Origin: Cryptomeria japonica
Taxonomy: Eukaryota; Streptophyta; Pinopsida; Cupressales; Cupressaceae
Assembly: GCF_030272615.1 (NCBI RefSeq)
Contig: NC_081414.1
Location: forward strand, 656,654,292-656,718,291
DNA length: 64,000 nucleotides
Direction: 5' to 3'
Shown here piece by piece: positions 23,950 to 35,290 of the stretch (position 1 is the stretch's first letter; the number at the start of each line of letters is the position of its first letter). A program made the translations under genes and the position numbers. The notes beneath the pieces were generated by a model. The model ran no database searches. It worked only from the letters and a program-made list of their open reading frames with translations, and had not been told where the DNA came from.

Positions 23950-25375
23950 GCCAAAAGGTGGCTCTTATAGCTAGATTATGGCATCCTTGGCACTAAATGT
24001 GAAACTTCTGCATATCTATGGAGATTCTCAATTAATCATAAGACAAGTGACAGGAATTTATCAAGGTAAGCAAGATAAACTATCACAATATAGAAATTTA
24101 GCTATATATTTGTTGCAAAAGTTCAACTCTTATACCATAGAGCATGTTCCTCAAAAAGATAATCCACATGCTGATGCAATGGCATGTGTAGCCTCTCTTG
24201 TGTCTCTAGAGGATCCCTTGGTAGATCTCAAATTCATCTTTCACAACCTTACTACCCCGACTATTGCTGATAATTCTAGTGATGTGGCCTCTTGTTGCAT
24301 TATAGATTCTGATGAGGAGTACTCGCATATCATAAGATATTTGAATGATGATACCTTTCCTGACTCTACAAATAAGAATACTAGGGCTAGGATTCGCAAG
24401 TTGGCCGCTAGATACATTATCCTTTCTAATGTTTTGTATAGGAGGGGTTATAATGGTTAAGTTGAAATCCCTGTCATCCTTGAGGAAGCACATTCAGGTG
24501 CTTGCGGGGGGCATTTTGGAGGTAGATCTTTAGTTCAAAGACTGCTCCTAATGGGATATTATTCGCAGACCAAGGAAAAAGATTCCTTTGTGTTTGATAA
24601 GAAATGTCATCAGTGTGAGCAACATAGCAATTTGATCCATGCTCCTGCACAAGAACTTTAATCTCAAGTGGTGTCTTGGTCATTTCCACATGGAATTTGG
24701 ATCTCATTAAAATATCTCCTCATTCATCTCAAGGACATACTTTCATCATTACTGTAGCTGATTACTTTACGAAGTGGGTAGAAGCAGTTCCTCTTAGATC
24801 CACTACCACTGAAGTAATTTGACAATTTATCTTAGAAAAAATCATTTACCGATTTGGAATATCTTCCATTTTGGTTTTGAATAATGGAACATCATTTAAA
24901 TACAAAGATGTGAAGAAGTTTCTCGAGAAATATCATATTCAACATAAATTTTCTATACCATACTATTCTCAATCAAATGGTCATGCCAAGTCTTCAAATA
25001 AGATAATTGAGAAAATCCTTTGTAAGACTGTAAACAAATATGGTAAAGATTGGAATACTTAGTTGATCTACGCTCTTTGGGCTTACCAGACAAGTCTATG
25101 TATTGCTACGAGTTGTATTCCTTATAATCTTGTATATGGTGTTGATGCTATTATGCCTTCAGATTTAGAAATTCCATCTTTAAGGGTTTCTCTTAAGGGT
25201 ATAATGGATGATGATTCTTATAGAGAACAGAGGCTTCCACAACTTGAGATGCTTGATGAACGTCGCATAAATGCTCTTGAGCATATTCAAGCGTATCATA
25301 AAACTCTACAACGAAGCTACAATGATAAAGTCATTCAACATTCCTTCTCAATACGTGATTTGGTACTTTATGATC
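23950..25375 (+). pseudogene. Ty3/gypsy aRNase H-integrase fragment, copy 3
   Basis: It begins inside the aRNase H (GALIA..., then LLHIYGDSQLIIRQ at 24000) and ends within the integrase C-terminal part after FSIRDLVLYD. Over their shared 1.35 kb it differs from copy 1 at only a scattering of sites, and it shares that copy's 21-base deletion near 24452, the TAA in QEL*SQ (24658) and the TAG after KDWNT (25060). It also shares the HPWH frameshift with copy 2. DDE changes are the same: VLNN and NGHAK. Both ends are abrupt, with no LTR nearby, so this is a displaced segment rather than an element. Confidence 0.88.
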
Positions 25376-25619
25376 TGTTAAAGCCAGTTACTTAGATGTC
25401 ATAATGTAATAAATAGAAAATACTTGGCTTTAGATTACCCGAGTGTTAGAGCCTTTTATCAGGCTGGTTTCCCTTGAAAACCCCATGTCTCAATTATGGG
25501 CTTCCTCTTAATGTCTAAGTATTCACTGGGTCCTAAGGAGTGGCCCCATGCCACAATCTTAAACCCTCAAGGTTTCCTCACGTGCTTGTTTCAGATTTTA
25601 AATGAAGTAGCTTTGGCAG
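25376..25619. other. start of region G: possible LTR/leader sequence
   Basis: Directly after the broken integrase the sequence reads TGTTAAAGCCAGTTACTTAG, which would suit an LTR start, but no second copy is present in the window. Non-coding. Confidence 0.3.
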
Positions 25620-26590
25620 TCTGTGCTCTAGGATAAAACTTCAAAGAAGCTAGACGTAGAAAATTGCCCCATGGCATCATGGGGGTCATCAAAAAATTTC
25701 CCAGAACAACAAAAGAAGTGGAAAAAAAGGAGAAAAGTTATCCCAGGGACCAGAAAGAAGCATCCAAAGACTACACGGGATAACTCCTAGCAAAGAGTTG
25801 CAAACGAATAAAGTTTTATCCCCGGGTAGCTTCCGAAGAGTAAAATTACTATAGAAAGGTTGCCCCGGGGAGATTTTCAATTAGCATTGAGAGGCTGCAA
25901 GATAATTTTACAAAGAAACATAGAAGGTTTTATTTTCCCTGGGTGATTTATCAAGAACAAAGGTTATGTCCCAGGATAAGAATATAAGGTTGTGGAGAGG
26001 GGAAATATTATCCCGCGATAGTTTGTAAGGTATTTATTATGGTCCTCGGATAAGGAGTAGGATGAAACAAAGAAAAAGTTATCTCAGAGGAATAGAGAGC
26101 ATATGCAGAGCGATACTTTGGGTTTCAGTAGGAGTATGCACATAGATACTTAGGGTCCAGGATAAGAGGATTAGTAAATAAGAAATGAAATATTTATCCT
26201 AGAGGGTTGCGAAGGTCAAAGGAAAGAGGCCTAGGATAAAAGGCAGAAGGAAATACAATAGAAGTCTTATCCCAGGGGGCTGGGAAGTGTATCCTTCGAT
26301 GCTCTGGGATAAAAATGGCAAAGGAAGATGAAGTGAAAATATTTTCCCAAGGAAGCATAAGGTTTGGTGGTGACTTGATTTTGGGTTTCAGTGAGAATAA
26401 ATAAAGAGGGATAAAGATCCGCTTCGGGATAATAAGGGGATCAAATTCAAAGTAATTCTTATCCCCAAAAGATGAAAGAATTAGAGAAATGTGCCTTGGG
26501 ATATGAAACAAAGCTGGAGATAGTGAAGATTTTATCTTGGAGTGATAAATGAAGTTACAAACGGATGCCCAGGGAAAGAGGATGCGGTGA
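25620..26590. repeat. array of dispersed TTATCCC / GGGATAA motifs
   Basis: About twenty variants of TTATCCC(A/C)GGG or its complement lie in about 970 bases, on both strands and at roughly 35-70 base spacing. Clear examples are 25739, 25779, 25816, 25968, 26007, 26157, 26195, 26230, 26270, 26303, 26426, 26459 and 26497. The sequence between motifs is purine-rich and varies. It is not a simple tandem repeat. It lies upstream of the long ORF that starts at 27027 and could be a regulatory or leader region. Confidence 0.65.
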
Positions 26591-27026
26591 ACTCATGTCA
26601 TTTATTGCCTCACATGGTGATTGACATAACATAAAAGGAAAAGGTGGCCAAAAGGGAATACAAAGGCACCAACTCAGCGGTCAAAGGAAGTCAACGATTG
26701 ATCATGGTCATCCAAGTAATCATCTATGATGGAAATTCAAATTTTGAAGCCAACGATAACTTTTCTTTACATGAAGGAATTAATGGTGGAGCAATAAAAG
26801 AGAAAACTCTGCTGCATTTGTCTTCACCAAGCATTCTAGCGATCAGAGAGAAGTTGCAGAGCAAGCAAAAAGAGAGTTCAAGAAGTATCAAGGTATCCAG
26901 ACACAAGCAGCTAACCAGTAAGTAAAATTTGAGTGCCCTCTGTGTGAATTTGGTTGAATTGTTCATGAGAATTGTAGGTGTTTTTAGAGCCCTAGGATTC
27001 TATTTCCTGCTCTCCGTGAAATAGTT
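26591..27026 (+). other. leader of region G ORF
   Basis: Non-coding 436 bases between the motif array and ATG 27027. No PBS-like TGG..CCA complement is convincing here. Confidence 0.4.
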
Positions 27027-30000
27027 ATGGCCTCCCTCGTTGAGAAAACCGCAAGCCCTAATATTGAGAAATCCCAAGAGGGTGGAGCTATCTCAAGTGT
27101 CCCTGGTGTTACCCATGCCATCCCTTTGAGCATAATTGCCCCATTGCAAGAATTACAAGATGCCATCGTTGTTGGACCAAACCCTAAACCAAATCTTGCA
27201 CAAGTTGAGGGGGTTGAAGCTAGTGCTTTTCCCAACAAATTAAAGAGGAAGAGGGGAGAAAAGAGGGATACAATTTTGGTTTTAGAGAAAGAGATAGAGG
27301 AAGAATCCCCAACAACAAAGGCAAGGAATTCTACTCCTAAGAAATAATAATCAAAGAAGGATGGAGAGGCTAGAGCTTCCACTGAAGAAATACCTACACA
27401 ACCAACCCCTCCAATGATTGAAAAGGACGAAGTTTCAAATAAGAAGGTAGAGGAACCATCAAAGAAGAAGGAAACAAAGAAGAGAACCCCTCCTAAAAAG
27501 AAGGTTGAATTTGCCCTTGTTGTAGAAGAAATTTGACCCCCCTGGCCTTGTTGTCAGAAACCTTCAAGGACAGGTTATTTTTGATATCTCTCAGAAGGAT
27601 ATGACTGAATTTTTTGAGTTGGATGGGGTAGAAATTAAGGGGATCAACAAGCAGGCTTTGGTGAGAATGTATGAGAAGAACAAGGGGAGAATCAGGAGGG
27701 AGTATCTACCTATGTTTTTGAGAAGGCTCACCAAATTTTCTCCAAGCTACATCTTGCCCACTGAGACTAAGCCTTTTGCACTGGATAAGTTTGAAACTTA
27801 TTTTGTAAGGACATATTATGCCCTATGCCAGGTCCTAGGAGAATATTATGGGCTCACCTTATTGCCAGTCAATTACATGATGTTGGTAGTCTCCATCCAA
27901 CACTCATCCACCAATGAACTTTTTGACTTTGCTACAATTCTCCAAACAAAGTTATATGAGAGCCTAATAAAGGAAAATGATGAAACACCTGCACTGAACT
28001 TCAAGCACTATTCTTTGGTGTGCCATCTCATTTTTTATCATAATAGGTCAACATGGTCACCAAAAATGAACATCAGAATGCTAGATCCACAAACATGATT
28101 ACCATGGCCTATTTAGAGATGGACACAAGTGTGGGACAAGGGCTTTAGATCTGGAGATTATTGTTTAATCTTTGATTATTTTGTCAAAAGGGTTTTAAAT
28201 ATGTTGAATGTTGTAATAACAAGGCTTCCTTCACACATAATTAAGGTATTAAGAATCAAATCCTGCAAGGATCAAAATTTACAATATGTAGAAGGGGCTT
28301 TTAGCAATAATTTTGGAGACTTCTTCTTCTACGATGACTGTATAATTATAAGGTGCTATGGTTCTGAGAAGGCTCGTCATAGGTTACCAATTTTTGTATC
28401 TCCTAGGCTTTAATTTTTGGAATTCATGTGGCAAATTACATGGGTGGATAAAGATCAAATCCCAAAAAGAAAGGGGAAGCCTCTCCCTAAAGCCGCTAGC
28501 TTTAATGAATTCAACATTGGATGTGATAATCTGGAGAAGATCAAGGATTTTTCGATCAACAATTACAGGCTTAAGGTAGCTATAGCCATAAATTATAATC
28601 ATGAGGGATACATAGGAAATTTAAGGCTAAATAAACTCAAAGAAAGAAGCTACCATCACCAATTTTATGAAATAGAAGACCTATTAAGGAATGCTCTACC
28701 AAGTGAGGTCATCCAAAGGAAGAAGAAATGGGAGCTACTAAAAAGGATAGAGAAGGAGAGAATGGTAGAGGATGAAAACTACAAGGGGCTTTATAGAGAG
28801 GAGTTCCAATCTGACATTGCCATAATGATCATTCTCCTCCAACATGCTGATGAAATAATTCAAAAGGACATCTAGAGGAAGGAAGCCAAGAATAAGGGAG
28901 AAAATTTTCAGGAGCATCTCGTTGTTGATATCCCCACATTTTCCAAAAAAGGGGTGGTTATCATAGAAGAGGGGAAACCTGGGTCCTACAAAGTAGTAGC
29001 CAAGGATAGGAGGCCATTGATGGGAGAGATAAGAAGAGTAAAGAAAGGAAAAACAAAGATCTAAGATTTTGTAGATATTCCTAACACTGATGATCCTAAT
29101 GTGCCTCACCCTTCCCCTCCTAGAGATTTTTTCAATGAGGATGAAGCGGCAAAGCAACTCGATGACACAGATAGAGATTTGGTTCCTAGTGTAATACCTA
29201 TACATGAGGTGGATGATGAGAGAGTGGTTGCCTCAAGGGAGTTCATGTCAGATGATAATTTTGTGAATTCCTATGAATTCAAATCTTTTTGGCTCAAGGA
29301 AAAGTTGAGAAATGCACCTTAGGGGGAAGAAATAAATGTGGACCCCTATAATATTCAATGTATCCCTGAGGAGGTAAGGGAAATGGTTGCTAAAAGTGGC
29401 ATGCTCCTAGTCCTAGGATGGGACCATAGAAAAATATTTTTATTAGACCAAGTAATAAGGCAAAATGACCCAAGGTATGTTACAGAATATGAGAACTATG
29501 GGTCTGGGATAAATGTAGATATCAAAGTCTTTGGAGTTTTGGCTAGAGGATCAAATGTTAATCAGCCAATTGTTCCTTTTGGATTAGAACAATAGAGGGG
29601 GGAAGCAATTTTGATGACAGGCAGTGACACCACTACAGGAGAGGTTGTTTCTCTGACTTCCCATGCAGCCCAATTCACTCAAATAGTGGTACAAGATTTA
29701 GAGACAAAGCACATTATTCTGAGGGACAATTTGGCCTAGATTAATCATAGTTATCATTCATTATTCATTTTAAATTACAAATTGAAATAAAAATTGATTA
29801 AAGCTAAGATATGGACCTTAGGAGGAATAAGGCCTGAAAAGTTAGAGAAGGCCACAAAGGAGCTACAAGAAGCCAAAGAGGAAGCTTCAAAGAATTATTA
29901 TGAGATTAGAAAGGCTGCAATTTTGAAGTGAGCCAGTAGAGTCATGAACAAATTAGAGGAATTCCATGCTAATTATTCTTCTCTAACCAAGATTGACAGT

Positions 30001-30475
30001 GATTTGGATTCCATTCTTTTATTCTTTCAGCCTATTAGGGCTACTTGGTTTCCAAAGGGAAGCAATTGAAGGATATTTTTTTGGCATCATCTCAAAATAA
30101 AGGGAGTGAAGCAAAGGAAATTGAAGTGACATGGAAAAACCATAATCAATTAATCAAGGAGCTCCCAATCATTGAGAAGGAAAAGAAAGCAATGAGTGAT
30201 AGGTTTGAATCACTCAAGGGGCTACAACGGTGGGACATTCCATCAATTTTGACACCAATGCATCACATTAAGGACTTGGACATCTGGCGTGTAGATTTTG
30301 AAAAGTCTATAGCAAGTTTCCTTGAAGCATTGGAATCTGATCCAGATCAAGAGGCTTCCTATATTACAATTTTGGATAGGATCATGGATGTGGATGGGTT
30401 GTATCAAAACTATATTGTTGATGTGGTAGGGGTCCCACCTCAAGCAACTAAGACTATAATGAATATGTTGTAAGG
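27027..30475 (+). pseudogene. long decayed ORF of unknown function (region G), about 1100 codons
   Basis: ATG at 27027 opens an N-terminal part starting MASLVEKTASPNIEKSQEGG that is rich in Lys, Glu and Pro, with a basic linker (KRKRGEKR; KKRTPPKKK). After a frameshift near 27535 one frame runs to about 30040 through stops at about 28096, 28111, 28411, 28873, 29062, 29320 and 29593. Its first part (27601-28090) is mixed hydrophobic and helical: ALVRMYEKNKGRIRREYLPM, FETYFVRTYYALCQVLGEYY and FDFATILQTKLYESL. Later parts are charged and helical (LEKATKELQEAKEEASKNYY, about 29850). A last frameshift gives 30045-30475. I do not recognise a catalytic domain; it is no gag, protease, RT or integrase. 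Similar layout is seen in F ORF2 and the H accessory ORF. Confidence 0.55.
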
Positions 30476-31420
30476 CATAAAGCCTTTTGATTGGCCAGTT
30501 AGGAAGATGGATGAATGGTACACCAATTTTTTGTCATCCTCCAACAAAGCTTAGATGAGGAGGAAGACTTGTTGCTATTTTTTACCTTTTTGTCCCCCTA
30601 CAATTTTGGAGTGACAGTGCCATTTTTGGAAGGCTACTAACAACTTTCACCCATCATCATCCCAATTTCCAAGGAAGTAGTAGCTAGCACCTTCAGCCCA
30701 CTTTTTGGACCTAACGAGATACAGTACACAAGGACCACCAGGAGCAGTCTCAAGGTAATTCAAGGCCATGAGATAGGGTTCCAAACTCTTGGTTCTAAAG
30801 TATCTAGTCTAAGTCATATGTTTAGAACTCTGAGTCTAGGATCTAGTAACATATCCAAGTAAATGAGAAAGATGTAATGTCAATTTGCAGAGCAATTATA
30901 ATGAGTCTTGTGTCAAATTTCTTGCAGAATTTGAAGAATTGACATATATTTTGTATTATGATAGAGATAACTTTTGAATCAATGAAATATAATTAATTTT
31001 ATTCCATTGTGTGACTCTCTTATCTTTTGAATGGAATTGAATCCAGGATTTGTTTCATTCTTTACATTGTTGTGTTGTATGTATTTTATGTTTATGCTAT
31101 GATTAAAGGACTCAATTAAATTGCTTAAACATTTCAGATATGTTGTAAGGCAACATTTTCTTAGATCTACAATGCATTTGTCAAATTCAGTCACAATACA
31201 TCATGTATTTAATGAATTCAAGTCCTAATGGAGTTGTACACAGATACTAGCTTAATTCAAGGTGTTGGAGTTAATTTTTGTATCTCATTTCATCTATCCT
31301 TGTTGCAAATTTGATGAAAATAACAGAATTGTGTTTGAGTACATATTTTGTTAGTCTCTTGTTTACATGTATTTATTAAATGAAAATTAAAAATATGCAA
31401 AAAATCAATGACTCTTTACT
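30476..31420. other. gene-free region downstream of region G ORF
   Basis: AT-rich. No gene, LTR or PPT is recognisable. Confidence 0.45.
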
Positions 31421-31771
31421 GTTAATGAATAATGATGAACTCTTTATAGAAATATAGAACTCCTACATGTCATTAGATAACTATGATGATAACATCCTAT
31501 TAATAGACACTTGCCATGAATACTAGGTTCTAATCATGATGGGCCAATGCCCAATGCCTATTTTATTGTAGTGTTGATGGATAACGATGAACTCTTTATA
31601 CCAATATAGAATGCTTACACATCATTAGATAACATTGATGATAATATTATAATAATAGCCACTTGTCATGAATACTAGATTCTAATCATGATGGGCCAAG
31701 GCCCAATGCCTACTTTACTACAGTGTTGTTGAATAACAATGAACTATTTATAGAAATATAAAACTCTTAAA
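31421..31771. repeat. 2.3 tandem copies of a 152-bp unit
   Basis: Units begin at 31421, 31573 and 31725 with GTT.ATG.ATAA.GATGAACT. Each full unit holds ATCATGATGGGCCAA.GCCCAATGCC, a short palindrome (GGGCCAATGCCC / GGGCCAAGGCCC). Copies are diverged by several per cent. Confidence 0.85.
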
Positions 31772-32049
31772 TGTTTTGTCGCACTGAGCAGATTTCAATA
31801 TTCATAACTGAAATACACAACAAAAGAATACATAACTGAAATTATAAGAATACTCTGATAACAAAACCTATGAATATGTATAAAGAATATTGTTTTATAT
31901 TAATATATTCCATTTCATGTATTCTTTCCGAACAGTAACAATATACAGAGGACTATTTCCAAAACCTCTAATATAAAAAGACCCATGAGGCTAAATTATA
32001 GTCTATAAGATAGGAGTAATTTAATTGAGTACTAGTCTACCAGTAACAA
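31772..32049. other. gene-free AT-rich spacer
   Basis: No supportable feature. Confidence 0.4.
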
Positions 32050-33010
32050 AAAGAATAAAATGTAGAACTAAACCAGATGTAGATAGTGGTTTAGTGCCCC
32101 ATTCTTCAAGCAGTTTGGGCTCATCGGTGCCTTGGAGTTGCAGTATTCACAACCTCTCATTCTTCTTGGGTGAGCCTGGCCTTGACTTCGTTGGCAAGTA
32201 GGATGAAAAGGTAGTCCTCTCTGTAGTTGGCATGGGCTTCCCCTCTTGTGACATCCCTTACGTCCTGTCGGTCTTGAAAAATCCACTCCTCTCTACTCCT
32301 AGCTCCAGTTGTCCAACAATCTCCTCAACATCTTGTTCATCGAATTCTAATTCATCAAGAAACCCTTCGCTGGTTAGATAGTCCCACTACCAATCATCCC
32401 ATTCGGGTTCCTTAATTTTGGCCAAACAGAGGAGAAAATTGATGTTCATGCTTATGTTACCCCACCAACCTTATAGAAACTCCAATTGTTTAGTATACAC
32501 AATTGGGTGTTTTACCACCTGAGGTCCCCCACAGTAGTAGTTGCCTAGTAGGGGAATGATGAGTTCCCTAGGTGCCCCATCCATATTGTCAAGAAAAGCA
32601 TCAAATCCCTTCAGATACTTATGCTCAATCAACATCTAGGTTAGATTATTTGCCCATTCCCTAGAAACTCCCACATATAAGAGCATGGCGATGAAAAAAG
32701 ACAGGATGTCAGAGCTGACCCTATGCCTATTATGGGTCAGTAAAAAATCCAAACCTAGAACTTTCTTCACCAGATGCATAATGTATATGTGGTCATTCTA
32801 CAATACACCACTTAACTTCTTATCAATTACTTCTCCTAGAAATGATCCCTGTGGTTTCATCAAATCAAGCTTGATAGGCATGTCCATTTCCCCCAACTGA
32901 TACAATAAGAATTCACTAGTGCTACTGAGTGTCTCCAACACTCTTAGTTTTAAAGTGTATAGTTAGATTGGAGCCACCTAAACCTCAATGTCCAATTTAT
33001 AGGCAAACAA
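32050..33010 (-). pseudogene. decayed coding sequence of unknown function, C-terminal part
   Basis: On the minus strand one frame stays coherent from about 33010 to 32050 with only a few stops. Examples are LSSTSEFLLYQLGEMDMPIK, YIMHLVKKVLGLDFLLTHNR and GAPRELIIPLLGNYYCGGP, followed by an acidic EFDEQDVEEIVGQLELG and a basic Pro/Ser tail. I do not recognise the family. Element B sits 280 bases beyond its upstream end. Before B inserted, this stretch was next to 42058-42533, which is coherent on the same strand, so the two may be parts of one old gene or accessory ORF. Confidence 0.45.
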
Positions 33011-33286
33011 TCAATTTGTCAGTGTTAGTGGGGTGGGTGGTCCGAACAGTAACCCAATGGGAAAGTTGGTGGGAAGAAGATGTACTTAATAAATTAGGAC
33101 CATAAATAAAAAATAAATGATATTTCCGCATAAACAATAACAAAGAAGATTACCAATCACAATGTATTGAATAAATTTGGATAAATAACAACCATTAATT
33201 TATTATTATTTTTTATCATACCAGTGTATTCTGCTATTACATATTACCCCAGGTAAAATAGAAAGTAAAACAACAAATATCGACAC
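33011..33286. other. gene-free spacer before element B
   Basis: AT-rich, no ORF. Its right end is the insertion target of element B. Confidence 0.4.
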
Positions 33287-33291
33287 ACATA
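33287..33291. repeat. TSD acata, left copy (element B)
   Basis: The same five bases follow the 3' LTR at 42053-42057; five bases is the usual length for Ty3/gypsy integration. Confidence 0.9.
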
Positions 33292-33810
33292 TGTAGCGTC
33301 GTAAATTGTACGCACTTGCTAGGGTGGTACAATTTCACACCTGGTTTAGCACCCGCCTTGGCGCATTTTTCATTTTGCATTGCATTTCCCCTTTAGCACT
33401 TGATTAATTAAATTAATTAGGTCTAAGGTTCTATTTTATCATCTCCCATATCATAAAGTTGGGCCCTTTTCATTAAAGTGTGCCCCTTTCATTTTATTCC
33501 TCTAATACATCATTTAATCAAAAACCCTAATTAGGTCCTATTTTGAACTTGGGGGCTTGATTTCGGGGGTCAAAACATCTTGAAATTAGCTGTAACTTTG
33601 GGATTCGCTCTAAAATCATCATATCTGACAGCCCTGAAAATTTGGTGAAAAGTTGTCGGGACCATGGCGCCCGACGTGCACACGGTCCCGGACATTTTTC
33701 CTGAAATTTTAGGAGCATGATCCAATCATAAAATAAAGCTTAACCCCAAGAAATTAGTGGCAGATTCAATCTCTAGGTTGGCCAAAAGTTGAAATTAAGA
33801 CCTAGGGTTT

Positions 33811-33820
33811 CATACATAAG
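33811..33820 (+). promoter_or_regulatory. candidate TATA box in 5' LTR of B
   Basis: catacataag followed by AGCTCTCTTTCTTCATTT, 519 bases into the LTR; the same context is kept at 8571 (A) and 40939 (3' LTR). Confidence 0.45.
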
Positions 33821-34435
33821 AGCTCTCTTTCTTCATTTCAAAGGATCGGGGATTTTGGCTAAAAAGGACCTTCTGTGCAGTGAAAGAGAAGATCTTTGAA
33901 GACTTCAACAACATTCAACATCCATCCATCAAGCATTCATCAATTTCATTCATCCATTTAGGGCTTTGAAGACATTGAAGAGCAATAGGGGATCACCGAC
34001 TGAAGATTGGCTTGTACCCCTCCCTTGGGGTTGGGTATGATTTCATGTTGTTTTCATGTCTTTGCATAAGCCTCATTATATCATTTGTATTCATGCTTTA
34101 GATCACTTTGCATCATTTGGACCATTTACATTATCATTTACAAGCAATTAGGGTTTACTTTCTAGGTTGCTCTAGTTTGCTTACTTGCATTTTAGGATCT
34201 TGCACACACATAAGGTCTGCACACACACACATTACTTTTACAATACAACTTGGCTATTTGTGGAGGTGGAAATCACCAAAGTGGGGGTTTGACTAAGGCA
34301 AAACCCTATATAGCCACCCACCATACCTTTACAGATATAAGTGCAGATTTCGGGATTCGAACGATGCCGCAAATTGCAGATCCGACGGAAGCGGACCGAG
34401 ATAGAACTTCACACCAAATTGCAGAGCAAAAACCT

Positions 34436-34527
34436 AGGACAAGGGCATGGGGTGCCCTGGTCCTGATAGGACAAGGGTGCTGGGCGCCCTCGTCCCTGGG
34501 ACAGGGGCACTGGGCGACCTGGTCCCT
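34436..34527 (+). repeat. GC-rich hairpin repeats in LTR leader (three units)
   Basis: Units of the form GGACAAGGGC...GGTGCCCTGGTCC and GGACAGGGGC..TGGGCGACCTGGTCC can fold on themselves (the GGAC..GGGC arm pairs with GCCC.GGTCC). The 3' LTR keeps two units at 41562-41627, and related units occur in LTRs A, D and E. They lie downstream of the candidate TATA box, thus in the transcribed leader. Confidence 0.75.
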
Positions 34528-34956
34528 CAAACAACAGCAGTTTTCAGCACTTTTCGACAGCTTTTAGGTTGCCAAAAGGAGCAGTTTCAGGTGCAGAATC
34601 AGGTCAGTGGCGCCTGCGCCCCCGTCCCGAACATTTTCACTCAGATTTTAACTCCAGGTAGGCATCTGCATTCTTATCTTGTCCTTGTGTTTACAGCTTT
34701 CCATTGTTTAATCTCAATTCTGCAATCTTGTTATTAGTTCATACTTACACTTTAGGGTTAATAGTTGAACTTGCATCATTCTATCTATCATTTGCAACAA
34801 AGATATAGAAATACTAATAGGTATCCCATGGCTCTCTCTTCCACAAAAAGAAGTAGCCAATTGTGTGATACCTCTAGGCTCTTTCGTATTCCACAAGTGT
34901 GTGATTGAAAGTGAGATTAGGGCATGTTTGCTTAGTGTCACTTTTTCCCCTACACA

Positions 34957-34978
34957 TTTTGGTGAACCCGACGTGAAC
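34957..34978 (+). promoter_or_regulatory. primer binding site of element B
   Basis: TTTTGGTGAACCCGACGTGAAC immediately after the LTR end. A near-identical site follows LTR D in inverted orientation. The tRNA primer is not assigned. Confidence 0.8.
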
Positions 34979-35290
34979 TCCAATCTTCTCTAATTCTGAT
35001 CTATGTTTTCAAATTTGAGTGTTTATGCTATTTCAAATTCAAATTTGTATTTACAAGTTTTAATTTCTTGCAAGATTCAAAAATCTAGAGGAAATTTTTG
35101 CTAAAACCCTAATTTTTCAATTCAAAGTTGAACTTGTGGATAGCTTAATTGGGATCAATAATTTCAAATCTGATTTAGGAACTCATTTGAATCATAAATT
35201 TCATTTTCTAAATCTACATTCTAAGTGCTTGTGTTGAACATTTCTTTCTATTTTGCATGTGTTATCATTTGAAAGAGGAAAATTGTTGTC

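Larger units (their letters stand above)
33292..34956 (+). repeat. 5' LTR of element B (1665 bp)
   Basis: TGTAGCGTCGTAAATTGTAC ... CTTTTTCCCCTACACA. It is closely similar to the 3' LTR at 40421. The main length difference is in the GC-rich leader repeat: three units here (34436-34527) against two in the 3' LTR. A TATA-like box lies at 33811. A CA repeat lies at about 34203-34232. Confidence 0.95.

Noticed and set aside
25620-26590. TTATCCC motifs considered as interstitial telomere repeats
   Set aside because: The plant telomere unit is TTTAGGG/CCCTAAA; this motif differs and is not tandem.
31421-31771. Regularly spaced repeat considered as a CRISPR-like array
   Set aside because: Whole 152-bp units are repeated with no unique spacers; this is a plant tandem repeat.
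34108-34737. Overlapping plus-strand ORFs in the 5' LTR of element B (and 41221-41904 in the 3' LTR)
   Set aside because: LTR sequence with hairpin repeats; the frames differ between the two LTRs and encode nothing recognisable.
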